Origin: Streptomyces albus subsp. chlorinus
GTDB taxonomy: Bacteria; Actinomycetota; Actinomycetes; Streptomycetales; Streptomycetaceae
DNA: 64,000 nucleotides
Direction: 5' to 3'
Assembly (NCBI RefSeq): GCF_013302895.1
Contig: NZ_VJOK01000001.1
Span: forward strand, 7,301,378 to 7,365,377
Within the stretch, counting starts at the first letter, position 1; each line of letters starts with the position of its first letter. The position numbers and the translations under genes were made by a program. The notes beneath the pieces were generated by a model, which saw nothing but the letters and a program-made list of their open reading frames with translations, did no database searches and had not been told where the DNA came from. Positions 25,846-34,749 of this stretch are shown in pieces.

Positions 25846-26301
25846 ATGGACTCGACTCGGGAAGCCGCTGATCTGCTCACTGCTCTGGCCGCCGCCGCGT
25901 CCTCTTTCCGGCAAGCGGGCTACGCCATTTACCTGTCTCACCAAACGGAGGTGAGATGGAGGCAGTTCAGCCACTACGGAGGTGAGGAAGGGGCTCCCTG
26001 CGCCTCTCTTGGATTCACGATCGCTCTCCAGGACGGTCGAGAGCTGTGCGTCTCGGCCACTGTCGCTGTCAACGGGCAGGGATTCAGCGTCGCCGCGGAC
26101 GCGACGATCGACGACGCATCCTCGGAGCCGCAAGGTGAGCAACGGTTTCTGATCGACCTGCCCGACGCAGCCGTGGCGACCGTTCCCGAATGCGTCACGG
26201 TGCTACGCGACTACGTCGAGCAGCTCACCCTTGCGGCGCCTGGGTTGGTGAGAGAGGCATTGCTGGGGCCGAAACCGGATGCGGACGCCGCACCCGTATG
26301 A
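25846..26301 (+). CDS. Hypothetical protein
   Basis: A 151-residue protein with an N-terminal helix (about 5-22), a beta-rich centre (SLGFTIALQDGRELCVSATV) and a C-terminal helical end. GC3 bias and the absence of frame breaks support coding. No family is recognised. The start is the only ATG near the beginning of the open frame. It stands alone 215 bp after the kinase gene. Confidence 0.65.
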   Translation: MDSTREAADLLTALAAAASSFRQAGYAIYLSHQTEVRWRQFSHYGGEEGAPCASLGFTIALQDGRELCVSATVAVNGQGFSVAADATIDDASSEPQGEQRFLIDLPDAAVATVPECVTVLRDYVEQLTLAAPGLVREALLGPKPDADAAPV

Positions 26302-26649
26302 GCGATTGCGGGGCTCGGCGTCACCGGGCCGCCCCTCCTCGTACGTCCGCGTGGCGACAGCAGCAGGGCGATGCGGAGCCGGATTCCCAAGACGGCGAGG
26401 AAGGTACCGCGCCATGCGAGCCTCCGAGGCCATGACGAAGTCATGGGGACTTTCTCCCGCCGACGGAGGCCGACCTGTACCACCGGGCGGCTTCTGGGCG
26501 CCGCCGAGCTGACGATGGTGCAGTGCGAGGGATACTCCACTCCCAACGCCTCGCCCGCCTCGGGAAGGCGTGACCCACAACGACCGGCCGGACCGTCGGA
26601 CGGCGTCCGGCGAGGGAACCGCAGCAGAGCGGCGACGCTCACTCCTCGC
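26302..26649. other. 350-bp stretch without a supported gene
   Basis: This convergent intergenic region lies between the hypothetical gene and the spo0M-like gene. No domain-bearing frame or strong hairpin was found. Confidence 0.45.
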
Positions 26650-27645
26650 TCAGTCCTCGTCGTCCCCCTCGTCATCGTCGAACACCTCGTCGATGACTTC
26701 CGCCGCGACGAACCCCCCGGCCACGCCCACGGCGACACCGGCTGCCGCTCCGGCGACGACAGCACCGGTGCTCGGCCCCGAGCGGTGGTGTTGGCTGTCG
26801 TGAGAGGGGGCGTGGTGCGGGAAGTGGCCCTGAGGGGAGGCGTACATGTCGGCGTGCTCCGCGGCGTAGGCGCTGTGGCGCTCGGCCAGCTGCCGCAGCC
26901 ATGAGTCGACCTCGGCGTTCCAGTCGACGTGCTCGACACCCTCATGGCTCACGGTGAAGCGGCTGACGGTGTCATGGCCGTCCGTGAAGAGCCCGCCGCG
27001 CTTGTCCGCTTCCACGACCACCTCGATGCCTTCCGGGGAGGGGAGGAAGGTCACCTCCACCTCGTTGACGGCATGCGCGTACCGCGGGGCCGGAGAGAGT
27101 TCGATCTCCTGGTAGAAGGGGAGGGACTGGCCCGTGCCGTGGATGTGGCCCAGTTCGAGGTCGGCGGACTTGAAGCCGAAGCCCAGCTGCCCCAGGGCCT
27201 CCAGTACGGCTTCCTGCGCCGGAAGCGGCGCCACCCGCAGGCGGTCGAGGTCGCCCTTGTCCCTGGCGCCCGCCACGGCCAGCTCTGTCCGTACTCCGAG
27301 GACCACGCCGAGGGGCTGGCCGTGCAGTTCCGTGAGCGGTGTCTCCCACGGAAGGGTGACGGTGAAGGAGATACCGCGCCGCTCACCTTCGGCCAGACGG
27401 AACCCGCCGCCGACTGTGACACGGTCGAAGGCGACCACTCCCTCGTGCTCTTCGGCACCGTGCTCTGCCTCGACCCTGGCCACCAGTTCGAGAGAGATGT
27501 GGTCGATCTCGCAGGCGCTGGAACCTCCTTCGAGGTGCACCTGGCCGGAGAGCGGACCGCCCGGCCGCACCGGGCCGTCGTCCAGAACCGTGTCCACCGA
27601 GGGGCCGCCCACCCCGAAAGCTCCGAGAAGCCGTTTGAACACCAT
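26650..27645 (-). CDS. spo0M: Sporulation-control protein Spo0M-like
   Basis: A 331-residue arrestin-fold protein. The N-terminus MVFKRLLGAFGVGGPSVDTVL is typical, followed by GGPLSGQVHLEGG and the two beta-sandwich halves to about residue 240. A DWNAEVDSWLRQL segment precedes a long His/Ser-rich linker. The C-terminus has a Gly/Ala/Val-rich hydrophobic stretch (about 290-318) and ends in an acidic tail, an extension beyond the arrestin core. In Bacillus, Spo0M affects sporulation and cell-stage control; in Streptomyces its role is unclear. Monocistronic. Confidence 0.88.
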   Translation of the reverse strand: MVFKRLLGAFGVGGPSVDTVLDDGPVRPGGPLSGQVHLEGGSSACEIDHISLELVARVEAEHGAEEHEGVVAFDRVTVGGGFRLAEGERRGISFTVTLPWETPLTELHGQPLGVVLGVRTELAVAGARDKGDLDRLRVAPLPAQEAVLEALGQLGFGFKSADLELGHIHGTGQSLPFYQEIELSPAPRYAHAVNEVEVTFLPSPEGIEVVVEADKRGGLFTDGHDTVSRFTVSHEGVEHVDWNAEVDSWLRQLAERHSAYAAEHADMYASPQGHFPHHAPSHDSQHHRSGPSTGAVVAGAAAGVAVGVAGGFVAAEVIDEVFDDDEGDDED

Positions 27646-27838
27646 CGCGGGCGTTCTCCTTCGTCTGCGTACCGGCGTTTTGTCTGCACGCGGCCTCGCC
27701 TCGGCCGTGAGCCGTACGTGCCGCGCGCCCTACGCTACGTCACGCTTCTACAAGGCTGTAGTTTTCAAGTCGCCACCGTCGCCGGCGTTTCCGCCGTCCA
27801 CCCCGGGGATCAGCCGTCCAGCCCCAGGGAGTGGTCGG

Positions 27839-27930
27839 ATGTTCGGGTTGAGTGAACTGGCTCTGCAGCTCATCGTCGCTCGCGTGGTACTGGGCGCCAG
27901 GAGGCTGCCGGAGCTTCTCGCGTGGCCACC
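27839..27930 (+). pseudogene. tatA: Relic of a twin-arginine translocase TatA subunit
   Basis: From ATG 27839 the frame reads MFGLSELALQLIVARVVLGA and then RRLPELLA, the invariant start of TatA/E: membrane helix, hinge and first amphipathic turn. After this the sequence leaves the family, and the frame runs on into the opposite-strand regulator gene. An Arg sits inside the membrane helix where TatA has Val/Ile, another sign of decay. The functional tatA must be elsewhere in the genome. Confidence 0.65.
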
Positions 27931-28080
27931 GGCGAGGTCGTCGGGGTCGGCACCACTCCGTGCGAACGGCCCGGACGCTCATCAACCGCACCTGTCCGGA
28001 AGTGATCGGCCGTTCGCCGGCCGCAGAGTGCGGGAGGCGGGCGCGCAGGTCGCAGAGGTGTCCTCCCACGGCGGCACGGA

Positions 28081-28987
28081 TCAGTGCTGCGACGCGGAAT
28101 CCGCCGCGGACAACCCTCCCGGTGCCAGGCTCTCCGTGGCGCCCAGCTCCTGGGTCCCTATGACGGACAGCAGTTCCAGCTGCTCGGCGCCCCGGCTTCC
28201 GGGCGGTGCGGTGAACCACAGCAGGCGTTGGCGTCCGTCCTCGCTGAGGAGGTTGTAGCAGTCGAGTTCGATGACGCCGAGCATGGAGTGGACGATCCGC
28301 TTGCGGTCCATGCGGCGCACCGCGACATCGTGGGTGTCCCAGAGGGCTGCGAACTCCTCGCTGCGGCGGCGTAGGACGGCGACCATCTTGGCGACCTCCG
28401 CGTCCCGGCCGCGCCGGGCGGCCGCTGCCTGGAGGTCGGCCACGAACACCCGGGAGTGGTGCGGGTGGTCCTCGGGCGGGTAGAGGTCACGCGCCCGCGG
28501 GTCGGTGAACCAGCGGTACACGAAGCTCGCCTCCGGGCCGCGGTGTGCCGGGGGTTCGCCGAGCAGGGTCAGGGCGAGATCGTTCTGCACCATGGTCTCG
28601 TGCAGATCGGTGATGACGCGCGCGGGGGTGTTGGAGAGCCGGTCCAGCAGCCCCAGGAGCGCTGGCTGCACATGCGCCGAGGCTCCGTGCGCCGACGGGG
28701 GAACCGGCCGTTCGGCCAGGTGGAACAGGTGGTCGCGCTCGTCACCGTTCAGGCGCAGGGCGCGGGCGAGGGCGGCCAGGGTCTGGGCCGAGGGCTGCAC
28801 GCCGTTCTTCGCGCTGCCGCGTTCCAGCTCGGTGTAGTAGTCGGCGGACAGCCCGGCCAGCTGGGCGACCTCCTCGCGGCGCAGCCCGGGGGACGCGCCG
28901 GCGCGGGCCCGCGGGGAGGCCGACGTCGGCGGGGCGGATGCGGTCGCGGCGTGTCCTGAGGAAGGCACCGAGTTCTGGAAGGTTCAC
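28081..28987 (-). pseudogene. XRE-family regulator (MmyB-like sensor) with a frameshift in the HTH
   Basis: The GTG at 28987 opens with NLPELGAFLRTRRDRIRP and GLPAGPRRRVP. The rest of the family sequence (PGLRREEVAQLAGLSADYY, then the full MmyB-like ligand-binding domain to residue about 300) is in a second frame. The switch lies exactly at a run of five G on the plus strand (28888-28892); four would restore one frame. Either the gene is inactivated or the run is a sequencing error. The shorter frame from GTG 28968 would lack the first HTH helix. It diverges from two SDR genes that it would be expected to control. Confidence 0.75.
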
Positions 28988-29144
28988 CCCTCCATGGTCG
29001 CTCGCGCGCCAGGGTGTAGCCAGGGGGTGCCATCCCCTGGGTGGACACAGCCCTGGCCAGGGGCGGGGGACCGGTTGATCGTGGAGGACGCAGCAGGGCG
29101 ACGGCGAGGCCGCGGCCCGATCCGCATCCACCACAGGAGTAGCA

Positions 29145-29927
29145 ATGCCCATCGACACGTCCCCCGGCCGGGACGCCGCCCCGGCCCGGTCCTCCTCCTC
29201 TCCCCGGGTGGCGATCGTCACCGGCGGCTCACGCGGGATCGGCCGCCGCACCGTCGGCCGGCTGGCCGCCGACGGACACGCCGTCGTGGTCGGCTACGCC
29301 GGCAACCAGGACGAGGCCGAGGCCGCCGTGAAGGAAGTCGTCACCGATGGTGGCCGAGCTGTCGCGGTGCGCGCGGACGTCGCCGACGAACACGCGGTGG
29401 CGAATCTGTTCGCCGCGGCCGAGGCGGAGTTCGGCGGCGTCGACGTCGTCGTGCACGCGGCCGGGCGGGCGCACCATGCGACGATCGCCGAGCTGGATCT
29501 GGCGGTCCTGGACGACCTGCACCGCACCAACATCCGCGGCACGTTCGTCGTCGCCCAGCAGGCTGCCCGGCGGGTGCGCTCCGGCGGCGCGATCGTGACC
29601 TTCTCCACGTCGGTGGTGGGGCTGGCCTTCCCAGGATACGGCGCGTACTCCGCCAGCAAGGGCGCGGTCGAGGCGCTGACGCTGATCCTGGCCAGGGAGC
29701 TGCGGGGCCGGGACATCACCGCCAACGCCGTCGCGCCCGGTCCCACGGCCACCGACCTGTTCCTGGACGGCAAGGACGAGGAGACCATCGCCCGCCTGGC
29801 CGCCCAGCCCCCGCTGGAGCGGCTCGGCACCCCGGCCGACATCGCCGAGGTCGTCGCGTTCCTCGCCTCGCCGGCCGGCCACTGGATCAACGGCCAGGTC
29901 GTCCGTGCCAACGGCGGAATCATCTGA
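29145..29927 (+). CDS. SDR-family oxidoreductase
   Basis: A 260-residue classical short-chain dehydrogenase/reductase. It has the NAD(P) motif TGGSRGIG (26-33), HAAG (104-107), catalytic YSASK with Tyr168 and Lys172, and the terminal NGQVVRANGG. The basic residues after the glycine motif suggest NADPH. An extra 20-residue polar N-terminus precedes the core. It is the first gene of a three-gene operon (gap 46 bp) with another SDR and a tautomerase, divergent from the XRE regulator. Substrate unknown. Confidence 0.9.
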   Translation: MPIDTSPGRDAAPARSSSSPRVAIVTGGSRGIGRRTVGRLAADGHAVVVGYAGNQDEAEAAVKEVVTDGGRAVAVRADVADEHAVANLFAAAEAEFGGVDVVVHAAGRAHHATIAELDLAVLDDLHRTNIRGTFVVAQQAARRVRSGGAIVTFSTSVVGLAFPGYGAYSASKGAVEALTLILARELRGRDITANAVAPGPTATDLFLDGKDEETIARLAAQPPLERLGTPADIAEVVAFLASPAGHWINGQVVRANGGII

Positions 29928-29973
29928 CGACCGCCTCCCGAGCCACCCTCTTCGATCAGCGAAAGGCGCTGCC

Positions 29974-30885
29974 ATGAGCGACGACGACACCGGGAAGGTC
30001 ATCCTGGTCACCGGGGCATCCAGCGGCATCGGGGCACTGTCCGTACGTGCTCTGGCCCGCGCCGGCCACACCGTGTACGCGGGAACCCGCCGGACGGCGA
30101 CCCGTAACGCGAGCGCGGTGGCCGACCTGACGCGCTACGGCACCGACCACCAGGTCGATGTGCACGCCGTCGAGCTGGACGTCACCTCCCAGGACTCCGC
30201 CGACGCGGCGGTCGACCGGGTCCTCGCCGAGCGCGGCCGGCTGGACGTGATCGTCCACAACGCCGGGCACATGGTCCTGGGCGCCGCCGAGGCGTTCACC
30301 CCCGAGCGGTTGGCGAACCTGTACGACGTGAACGTCCTGGGCACCCAGCGCGTCAACCGCGCCGCCCTGCCGACGTTGCGTGAGCAGGGCTCGGGGCTGC
30401 TGGTGTGGATCGGCAGTTCCAGCACCCGCGGCGGCTGCCCCCCGTTCCTGGCCCCGTACTTCGCCGCCAAGGCGGCGATGGACGCCCTGGCCGTCAGTTA
30501 CGCGGCCGAGGTGCTCCCGTTCGGCATCGACACCGCGATCGTGGTGCCCGGCGTGTTCACCACCGGCACCAACCACTTCGCCAACGCGGGCGCCCCCGCC
30601 GACGCCGACCGCGCGGAAGCCTACGAGAGGCGTCACGGATCCCTGAGGGGCGACCTGGGCGAGCGCCTGGCCGCGCTCGTCCCCGCGGACGCCGATGTGG
30701 CGGAGGTCGCCCGAGCCGTCGCGCGCCTGGTCGCGATGGAGCACGGCACCCGGCCTCTGCGCACCCATATCGACCCCAGCCGGGACGGCAGCGAAGTCGT
30801 CTGCGCGGTCGCCGACCGCGTCCGCGCCGACTTCTTCCGCCGTATCGGACTGGACAGCCTGCTCACCGCGGGCAGCTCCCTGTAA
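29974..30885 (+). CDS. SDR-family oxidoreductase
   Basis: A 303-residue SDR with TGASSGIG (13-20), HNAGH, and YFAAK as the active-site pair. The C-terminus is longer than in classical SDRs, as in the SDR proteins that act on bulkier aldehydes or ketones. GAAAGG precedes the ATG. It is the second gene of the operon. Together with the upstream SDR and the downstream tautomerase it probably interconverts keto/enol/hydroxy forms of one small molecule; that is an inference. Confidence 0.9.
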   Translation: MSDDDTGKVILVTGASSGIGALSVRALARAGHTVYAGTRRTATRNASAVADLTRYGTDHQVDVHAVELDVTSQDSADAAVDRVLAERGRLDVIVHNAGHMVLGAAEAFTPERLANLYDVNVLGTQRVNRAALPTLREQGSGLLVWIGSSSTRGGCPPFLAPYFAAKAAMDALAVSYAAEVLPFGIDTAIVVPGVFTTGTNHFANAGAPADADRAEAYERRHGSLRGDLGERLAALVPADADVAEVARAVARLVAMEHGTRPLRTHIDPSRDGSEVVCAVADRVRADFFRRIGLDSLLTAGSSL

Positions 30886-30927
30886 CACCCCTGGCAACAC
30901 CCCATCGAGAGAAGGAACGACCCCGTC

Positions 30928-31158
30928 ATGCCTTTCGCGAACTTCAAGGTCCCCGAGAAGACCCTCACCCCGGAGCAGAAGAAGGAGATCGTCACCCGCA
31001 CCACCGAGCTGTATGTCGAGATCTACGGCGAGCGCGCCCGTAACAACACCATGGTTCTGATCGAAGAGGTCGCCGACGGCGGCTGGGGCATCTCCGGCAA
31101 CGTGCTGACCCTCGCCATGCTCGGTGAGGCGACACCGACCGGCACTAGCGCCGCCTGA
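30928..31158 (+). CDS. 4-oxalocrotonate-tautomerase family protein
   Basis: A 76-residue tautomerase. After Met removal it would expose the catalytic N-terminal proline (MPFANFKVPEK). KKEIVTRTTELYVEIYG is the usual helix, and the ARNNTMVLIEEV segment is also typical of the family. GAGAAGGA precedes the ATG. Last gene of the SDR operon, followed by a strong terminator. Substrate unknown. Confidence 0.87.
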   Translation: MPFANFKVPEKTLTPEQKKEIVTRTTELYVEIYGERARNNTMVLIEEVADGGWGISGNVLTLAMLGEATPTGTSAA

Positions 31159-31164
31159 CCACCT

Positions 31165-31196
31165 GGGCGGACATCCGCTCGGACCGATGTCCGCCC
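31165..31196 (+). terminator. Terminator hairpin after the SDR-tautomerase operon
   Basis: GGGCGGACATC (31165-31175) pairs perfectly with GATGTCCGCCC (31186-31196), an 11-bp stem with a 10-nt loop, 6 bp after the tautomerase stop. Confidence 0.8.
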
Positions 31197-31328
31197 GGGC
31201 CGGCATCCGGCCAGGCCGGTGACAGCGCGTGGGAACCGAGGGCCGTCGCCCATCACACCCGGCGGCGGCCCTCGGCCGTGCCCTCCGCGCTACGCCACCT
31301 GCCTGCTCCCGCGGTTTCGTCGCCTTGC

Positions 31329-31718
31329 TCAGCGAAGCTCCCCGGTGACGATCCACAGGTGGCCGAACGGGTCGCGGACGCGGCCCGAGCGTTTCCCGTA
31401 GGGCCGGTTCTCGATAGTCACGACCACCTCCGCGCCGTGGGCTGTCATCCGTGCGCCGACCTCGTCCGGGTTCTCCACGTTGATCTCCAACAGGACGGGG
31501 GAGCCGCCCAGATCGTTCGGTGAGGCCCACCCCCATGCCGGAACAGCGGGGGAGACCCGGAAAGGAGAACCACCGAGGAGGAGCTCCACGACGGTGGGCC
31601 GGCCGTCGTCGCCCGCCGCGCGAAACACTTCCTCGGCGCCGAGGACGTCCCGGTAGTAGGCCGACGCGCGGTCGGGGTCGGACACGATCAGACGAGGGAG
31701 GACCTGGAGTTGCGTCAT
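31329..31718 (-). CDS. VOC-family protein (PhnB/glyoxalase-like)
   Basis: A 129-residue VOC protein. RLIVSDPDRASAYYRDVLGA opens the fold, and VRDPFGHLWIVTGELR ends it in the way common to PhnB-like proteins, which often lack all metal ligands. The ATG at 31718 matches the family start. It is the second gene of an operon with the AraC regulator just upstream (68-bp gap); such AraC-VOC pairs are frequent in streptomycetes. Function unknown. Confidence 0.87.
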   Translation of the reverse strand: MTQLQVLPRLIVSDPDRASAYYRDVLGAEEVFRAAGDDGRPTVVELLLGGSPFRVSPAVPAWGWASPNDLGGSPVLLEINVENPDEVGARMTAHGAEVVVTIENRPYGKRSGRVRDPFGHLWIVTGELR

Positions 31719-31786
31719 GCCCCGATCATGGGACCGGATGCCCCTCGGGTCTTGAACATCTGGGAACGGGTCCCGCCGGCCGGCCG

Positions 31787-32668
31787 TCAACGGGAGGCGG
31801 CCTCTTCGCCGAGTGACGGTTCGCGGGGTGACGGTTCCCGGGTCGCCCGGCCCTCGGTCCGCAGCCACTCGGTCGGCGTGCACGCGGCCATGGCCCGCCA
31901 CTCCCGGGAGAGATGTGCCTGGTCGGCGAACCCTGACATGGCGGCCACGTCCGCCAGAGCGGCCCTGGAGGTGCCGGCGGCCGCGAGCCGGTTCCGGGCG
32001 GTCTCGAAGCGGACCAGCCGCTGGTACTCCTTCGGCGTCACCCCGAACTCCGCCCGGATCCTGCCGTTCAGATGGCGCCTGGAGCACCCGAGCAGCCAAG
32101 CGGCCTCATGGACCCTGAAGGTGCGGGACAGGGCCGCGAGCATGGCCCGGAGTTCCGCGGCGTTCTCGCGTCCGCCGTGCCGGGCGAGACCGGCGAGCAG
32201 GGAGTGCTCGACCAGCGCGCGACGTTGCGGCCAGGTCCGGCAGGCCGCCAGCCGCTCCGGCAGGTCCGCCAGCGCGGGGGCGGCATCGGCGAGATCGACG
32301 ACGTGCCCGGCCAGCGCGGACGCCGGAAGCCCCAGCAGCGCGCCGACCCCCAGCGGGCTGAGCGTCACATACACGCCGCGGGTGCACCCTCTTTGCCGCA
32401 GCTCGGCCGCGTCCAGATGCAGCCCGGCCACGGCGGCGTGATAGTGACCGCGCGAGGCGCGGCGAGTGATCCACCCGATCTCCACAGGGTCGGCTTCCGG
32501 GAAGGTGATCGACACGGTGGCGGAGGGGAGTCCGCGGTGCACGCCGCCCCGGCCCGGCCCGAGATCGTAGGGAACGAGCGTCGCCACGAAAGGGCGCAGA
32601 GGGGAGTCTCGCCTCGTCACGGAGCCCAGTCTGTCACCCGCGCGGCGCGGGACGCGAAGGCAAACCAT
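31787..32668 (-). CDS. AraC-family transcriptional regulator
   Basis: A 293-residue regulator with an N-terminal sensor region (about 20-170) and a C-terminal two-HTH AraC domain (about 180-275). The first HTH contains RVHEAAWLLGCSRRHLN; the second contains LADVAAMSGFADQAHLSREW, then TPTEWLR. Two starts are possible: ATG 32668 with AGGAG 11 nt upstream, or GTG 32620, which is nearer the family N-terminus. It is transcribed together with the downstream VOC gene. Ligand unknown. Confidence 0.87.
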   Translation of the reverse strand: MVCLRVPRRAGDRLGSVTRRDSPLRPFVATLVPYDLGPGRGGVHRGLPSATVSITFPEADPVEIGWITRRASRGHYHAAVAGLHLDAAELRQRGCTRGVYVTLSPLGVGALLGLPASALAGHVVDLADAAPALADLPERLAACRTWPQRRALVEHSLLAGLARHGGRENAAELRAMLAALSRTFRVHEAAWLLGCSRRHLNGRIRAEFGVTPKEYQRLVRFETARNRLAAAGTSRAALADVAAMSGFADQAHLSREWRAMAACTPTEWLRTEGRATREPSPREPSLGEEAASR

Positions 32669-32716
32669 GCCTGCCGCCGCTCCTGGCAGACTGCCCGCAC
32701 CGCGCCCAAGGGGACC

Positions 32717-33688
32717 TCAGCCGGGGCCGTCCGGCTGCCGGGTCTGGCCGAAGGCGCGCCGGTAGGCACCAGGCGTGGTGCCCAGGTACGTCCGGAAGCG
32801 GCGGCGCAGGTTGACCGCAGAGGTGAGTCCCACGCGGGCGGCGACGGCTTCGACCGGTAGGTCGGTCTCTTCCAGCAACACCCTCGCGGCGTCGAGGCGT
32901 TGGCGCAGCAGCCACTTCCCCGGGCTGGCGCCCAGTTGCTCGGTGAAGCGCCGGGCGAGGGTCCGGCTGGAGAGCCCGGCGCGTTCCGCGAGCCGGTCGA
33001 GGGTCAGCGGGGAGTCGAGGTGGGAAGTGGCCCACTCCAGCAGCGGTGCCAACGACTCGTCCGCCTTGGCCGGTGCGGGTTGGGTGGCGTACTGGAGCTG
33101 GCTGCCCTCCCGGTGCGGTGGAAGGACCATGTTCCGGGCGACCTCGGCGGCGTAGGCCGCGCCGTGGTCGCAGCGCACCAGGTGCAGGCACAGATCGATG
33201 CCGGCGCCGGTCCCGGCGCTGGTGGCCACGTCACCGTGGTCCACGTAGAGCACGTCCTCATCCACCTGTACCCGGGGGAAGGCGGCGGCGAGCCGGGCCG
33301 TACCGCGCCAGTGGGTGGTGGCGCGGCGGCCGTCGAGCAGTCCGGCCTGGGCGAGGACGAACGCCCCCGTACAGATGGCGACGATCCGCGCCCCGCGCCG
33401 GTGCGCGGCCCGCAGTGCCTCGACGACGGACGACGGCGCCGGCGCGCCGGGCGGCTGCCAGCCGGGAACGACCACGGTGTCCGCCTCCCGCAGGGCCGCG
33501 AGGCCCGCGTCGACCAGCATCGCGTAACCGACGGTGGTCCGCACAGGGCCGGGGCGCTCGGCACAGACCCGGAAGCTGTAGCGGGCCGGCACGTCCGGCA
33601 GGCCGGAGCCGAAGACCTCGGCGGCGCAGGCGAGCTCGAAAGGCGACTGAGGCGGATTGAGCAGGGCCACCACCCGATGAAGACTCAT
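32717..33688 (-). CDS. GlxA-family AraC-type regulator
   Basis: A 323-residue regulator. The N-terminal DJ-1/PfpI-like domain (about 5-190) carries AICTGAFVLAQAGLLDGRRA, the conserved Cys elbow and the TTHW motif. The C-terminal AraC domain (about 215-315) includes LDRLAERAGLSSRTLARRF and GLTSAVNLRRRFR. The ATG at 33688 starts the family sequence and leaves a 70-bp divergent region to the hydrolase gene. It probably regulates that hydrolase, a common pairing. Confidence 0.9.
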   Translation of the reverse strand: MSLHRVVALLNPPQSPFELACAAEVFGSGLPDVPARYSFRVCAERPGPVRTTVGYAMLVDAGLAALREADTVVVPGWQPPGAPAPSSVVEALRAAHRRGARIVAICTGAFVLAQAGLLDGRRATTHWRGTARLAAAFPRVQVDEDVLYVDHGDVATSAGTGAGIDLCLHLVRCDHGAAYAAEVARNMVLPPHREGSQLQYATQPAPAKADESLAPLLEWATSHLDSPLTLDRLAERAGLSSRTLARRFTEQLGASPGKWLLRQRLDAARVLLEETDLPVEAVAARVGLTSAVNLRRRFRTYLGTTPGAYRRAFGQTRQPDGPG

Positions 33689-33758
33689 GGCGAAAATGTA
33701 CTCCCAGGTGTCTTTCTGGACTCTCGGCCAGGAACGCCGCACAGACCACAGTGGCCCC

Positions 33759-34616
33759 ATGAGCGAAACCACCGGAACGACAGTGCTGAGGACCACGGTC
33801 CAGGTCGACGGCGAGCAGATCAGCTACCTGACCGCAGGGCAGGACGGGCCGCCCGTGCTGCTGCTCCACGGCACGTACTGGAGCCGTGTCTGGCTCCCCG
33901 TACTGGACCACCTCGCCGGTGCGGGGCTGCGCCCCCTCGCCGTCGACCTTCCCGGCCTGGGACGCTCAGGAGGACAGCTCACCCCGGAAACGGCCACGGT
34001 TCCGGCCCTCGCCGACTGGGTGACACGGTTCGCCTCCGCGCTGGACCTCTCCGGACCCGTCGCCGTGGCGGGCCACGACATCGGCGGTGCCCTGGCCCAG
34101 CACCTCCTCGCCCACGACCGGCTCGCCATGCCCCGGCTGGCCCTGGTCAACTCGGTCCTCTACGACTCGTGGCCCGCGCCCCACGTGGCCCGGTTCCAGG
34201 ACGGGGGCACGGGCGAGGAGGTGCTCGCCGCCCGTCGTCAGGCGGTCACCAGCGCGCTGGCCGGCGCCGCCACCCCGTCCTTGATCGCGGACTACGTGGA
34301 TCCGTGGACCGATGAGCGGGTCCGCCGCTCCTGGACCGCCCTGGCGGGCGCGGCCGACAGCCGCTACACCCTCGACCTCGTTCCGGCGCTGCGGCGGTCC
34401 ACCATCCCCAAGCTGCTGATCTGGGGTGAGGACGACCGCCACGAGAAGGTCGAATACGCCGAACGGTTCGCCTCGGAAGTCCCTCACACGACGCTCCTCC
34501 GCATCCCCCACGCGGACCACATCCCCACGGAGAGCGCCCCCGACCGGATCGGCCACGCACTCGCCGGTTTCTTCACCGCGCAGGAACAGCGAGAAAGCTC
34601 GCTTCGAGGCCGCTGA
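33759..34616 (+). CDS. Alpha/beta hydrolase with Asp nucleophile (epoxide hydrolase / haloalkane dehalogenase-like)
   Basis: A 285-residue hydrolase. LLHGTYWSR gives the oxyanion region, and the nucleophile elbow GHDIGG (105-110) carries Asp107 instead of Ser, as in epoxide hydrolases and haloalkane dehalogenases. The catalytic His lies in PHADHIPTE. The ATG at 33759 is preferred over an upstream in-frame start, which would overlap the regulator's promoter. It diverges from the GlxA-type regulator. Substrate unknown. Confidence 0.87.
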   Translation: MSETTGTTVLRTTVQVDGEQISYLTAGQDGPPVLLLHGTYWSRVWLPVLDHLAGAGLRPLAVDLPGLGRSGGQLTPETATVPALADWVTRFASALDLSGPVAVAGHDIGGALAQHLLAHDRLAMPRLALVNSVLYDSWPAPHVARFQDGGTGEEVLAARRQAVTSALAGAATPSLIADYVDPWTDERVRRSWTALAGAADSRYTLDLVPALRRSTIPKLLIWGEDDRHEKVEYAERFASEVPHTTLLRIPHADHIPTESAPDRIGHALAGFFTAQEQRESSLRGR

Positions 34617-34697
34617 ACAGCAAGAACGCCGTGCCGGTGAGGGAACTCGGGTGGTGTCCGCCGGCATGACGGCGGCCTTCGGCATCCCCGCGCGGGA

Positions 34698-34744
34698 CCG
34701 CATCCCGTGCGGGCCGCATCCCGTGCGGGCCGCATCCCGTGCGG
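34698..34744. repeat. Three tandem 16-bp units, each a small hairpin
   Basis: CCGCATCCCGTGCGGG occurs at 34698-34713, 34714-34729 and 34730-34745, the third with A in the last place. Within each unit CCGCA and TGCGG can pair around a 5-nt loop. The array lies between the hydrolase stop and the truncated end of an EamA relic on the other strand. Confidence 0.85.
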
Positions 34745-34749
34745 ACTTC

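Noticed and set aside
29956..31536. 526-codon minus-strand frame
   Set aside because: Antisense shadow of the SDR and tautomerase genes, no domain.
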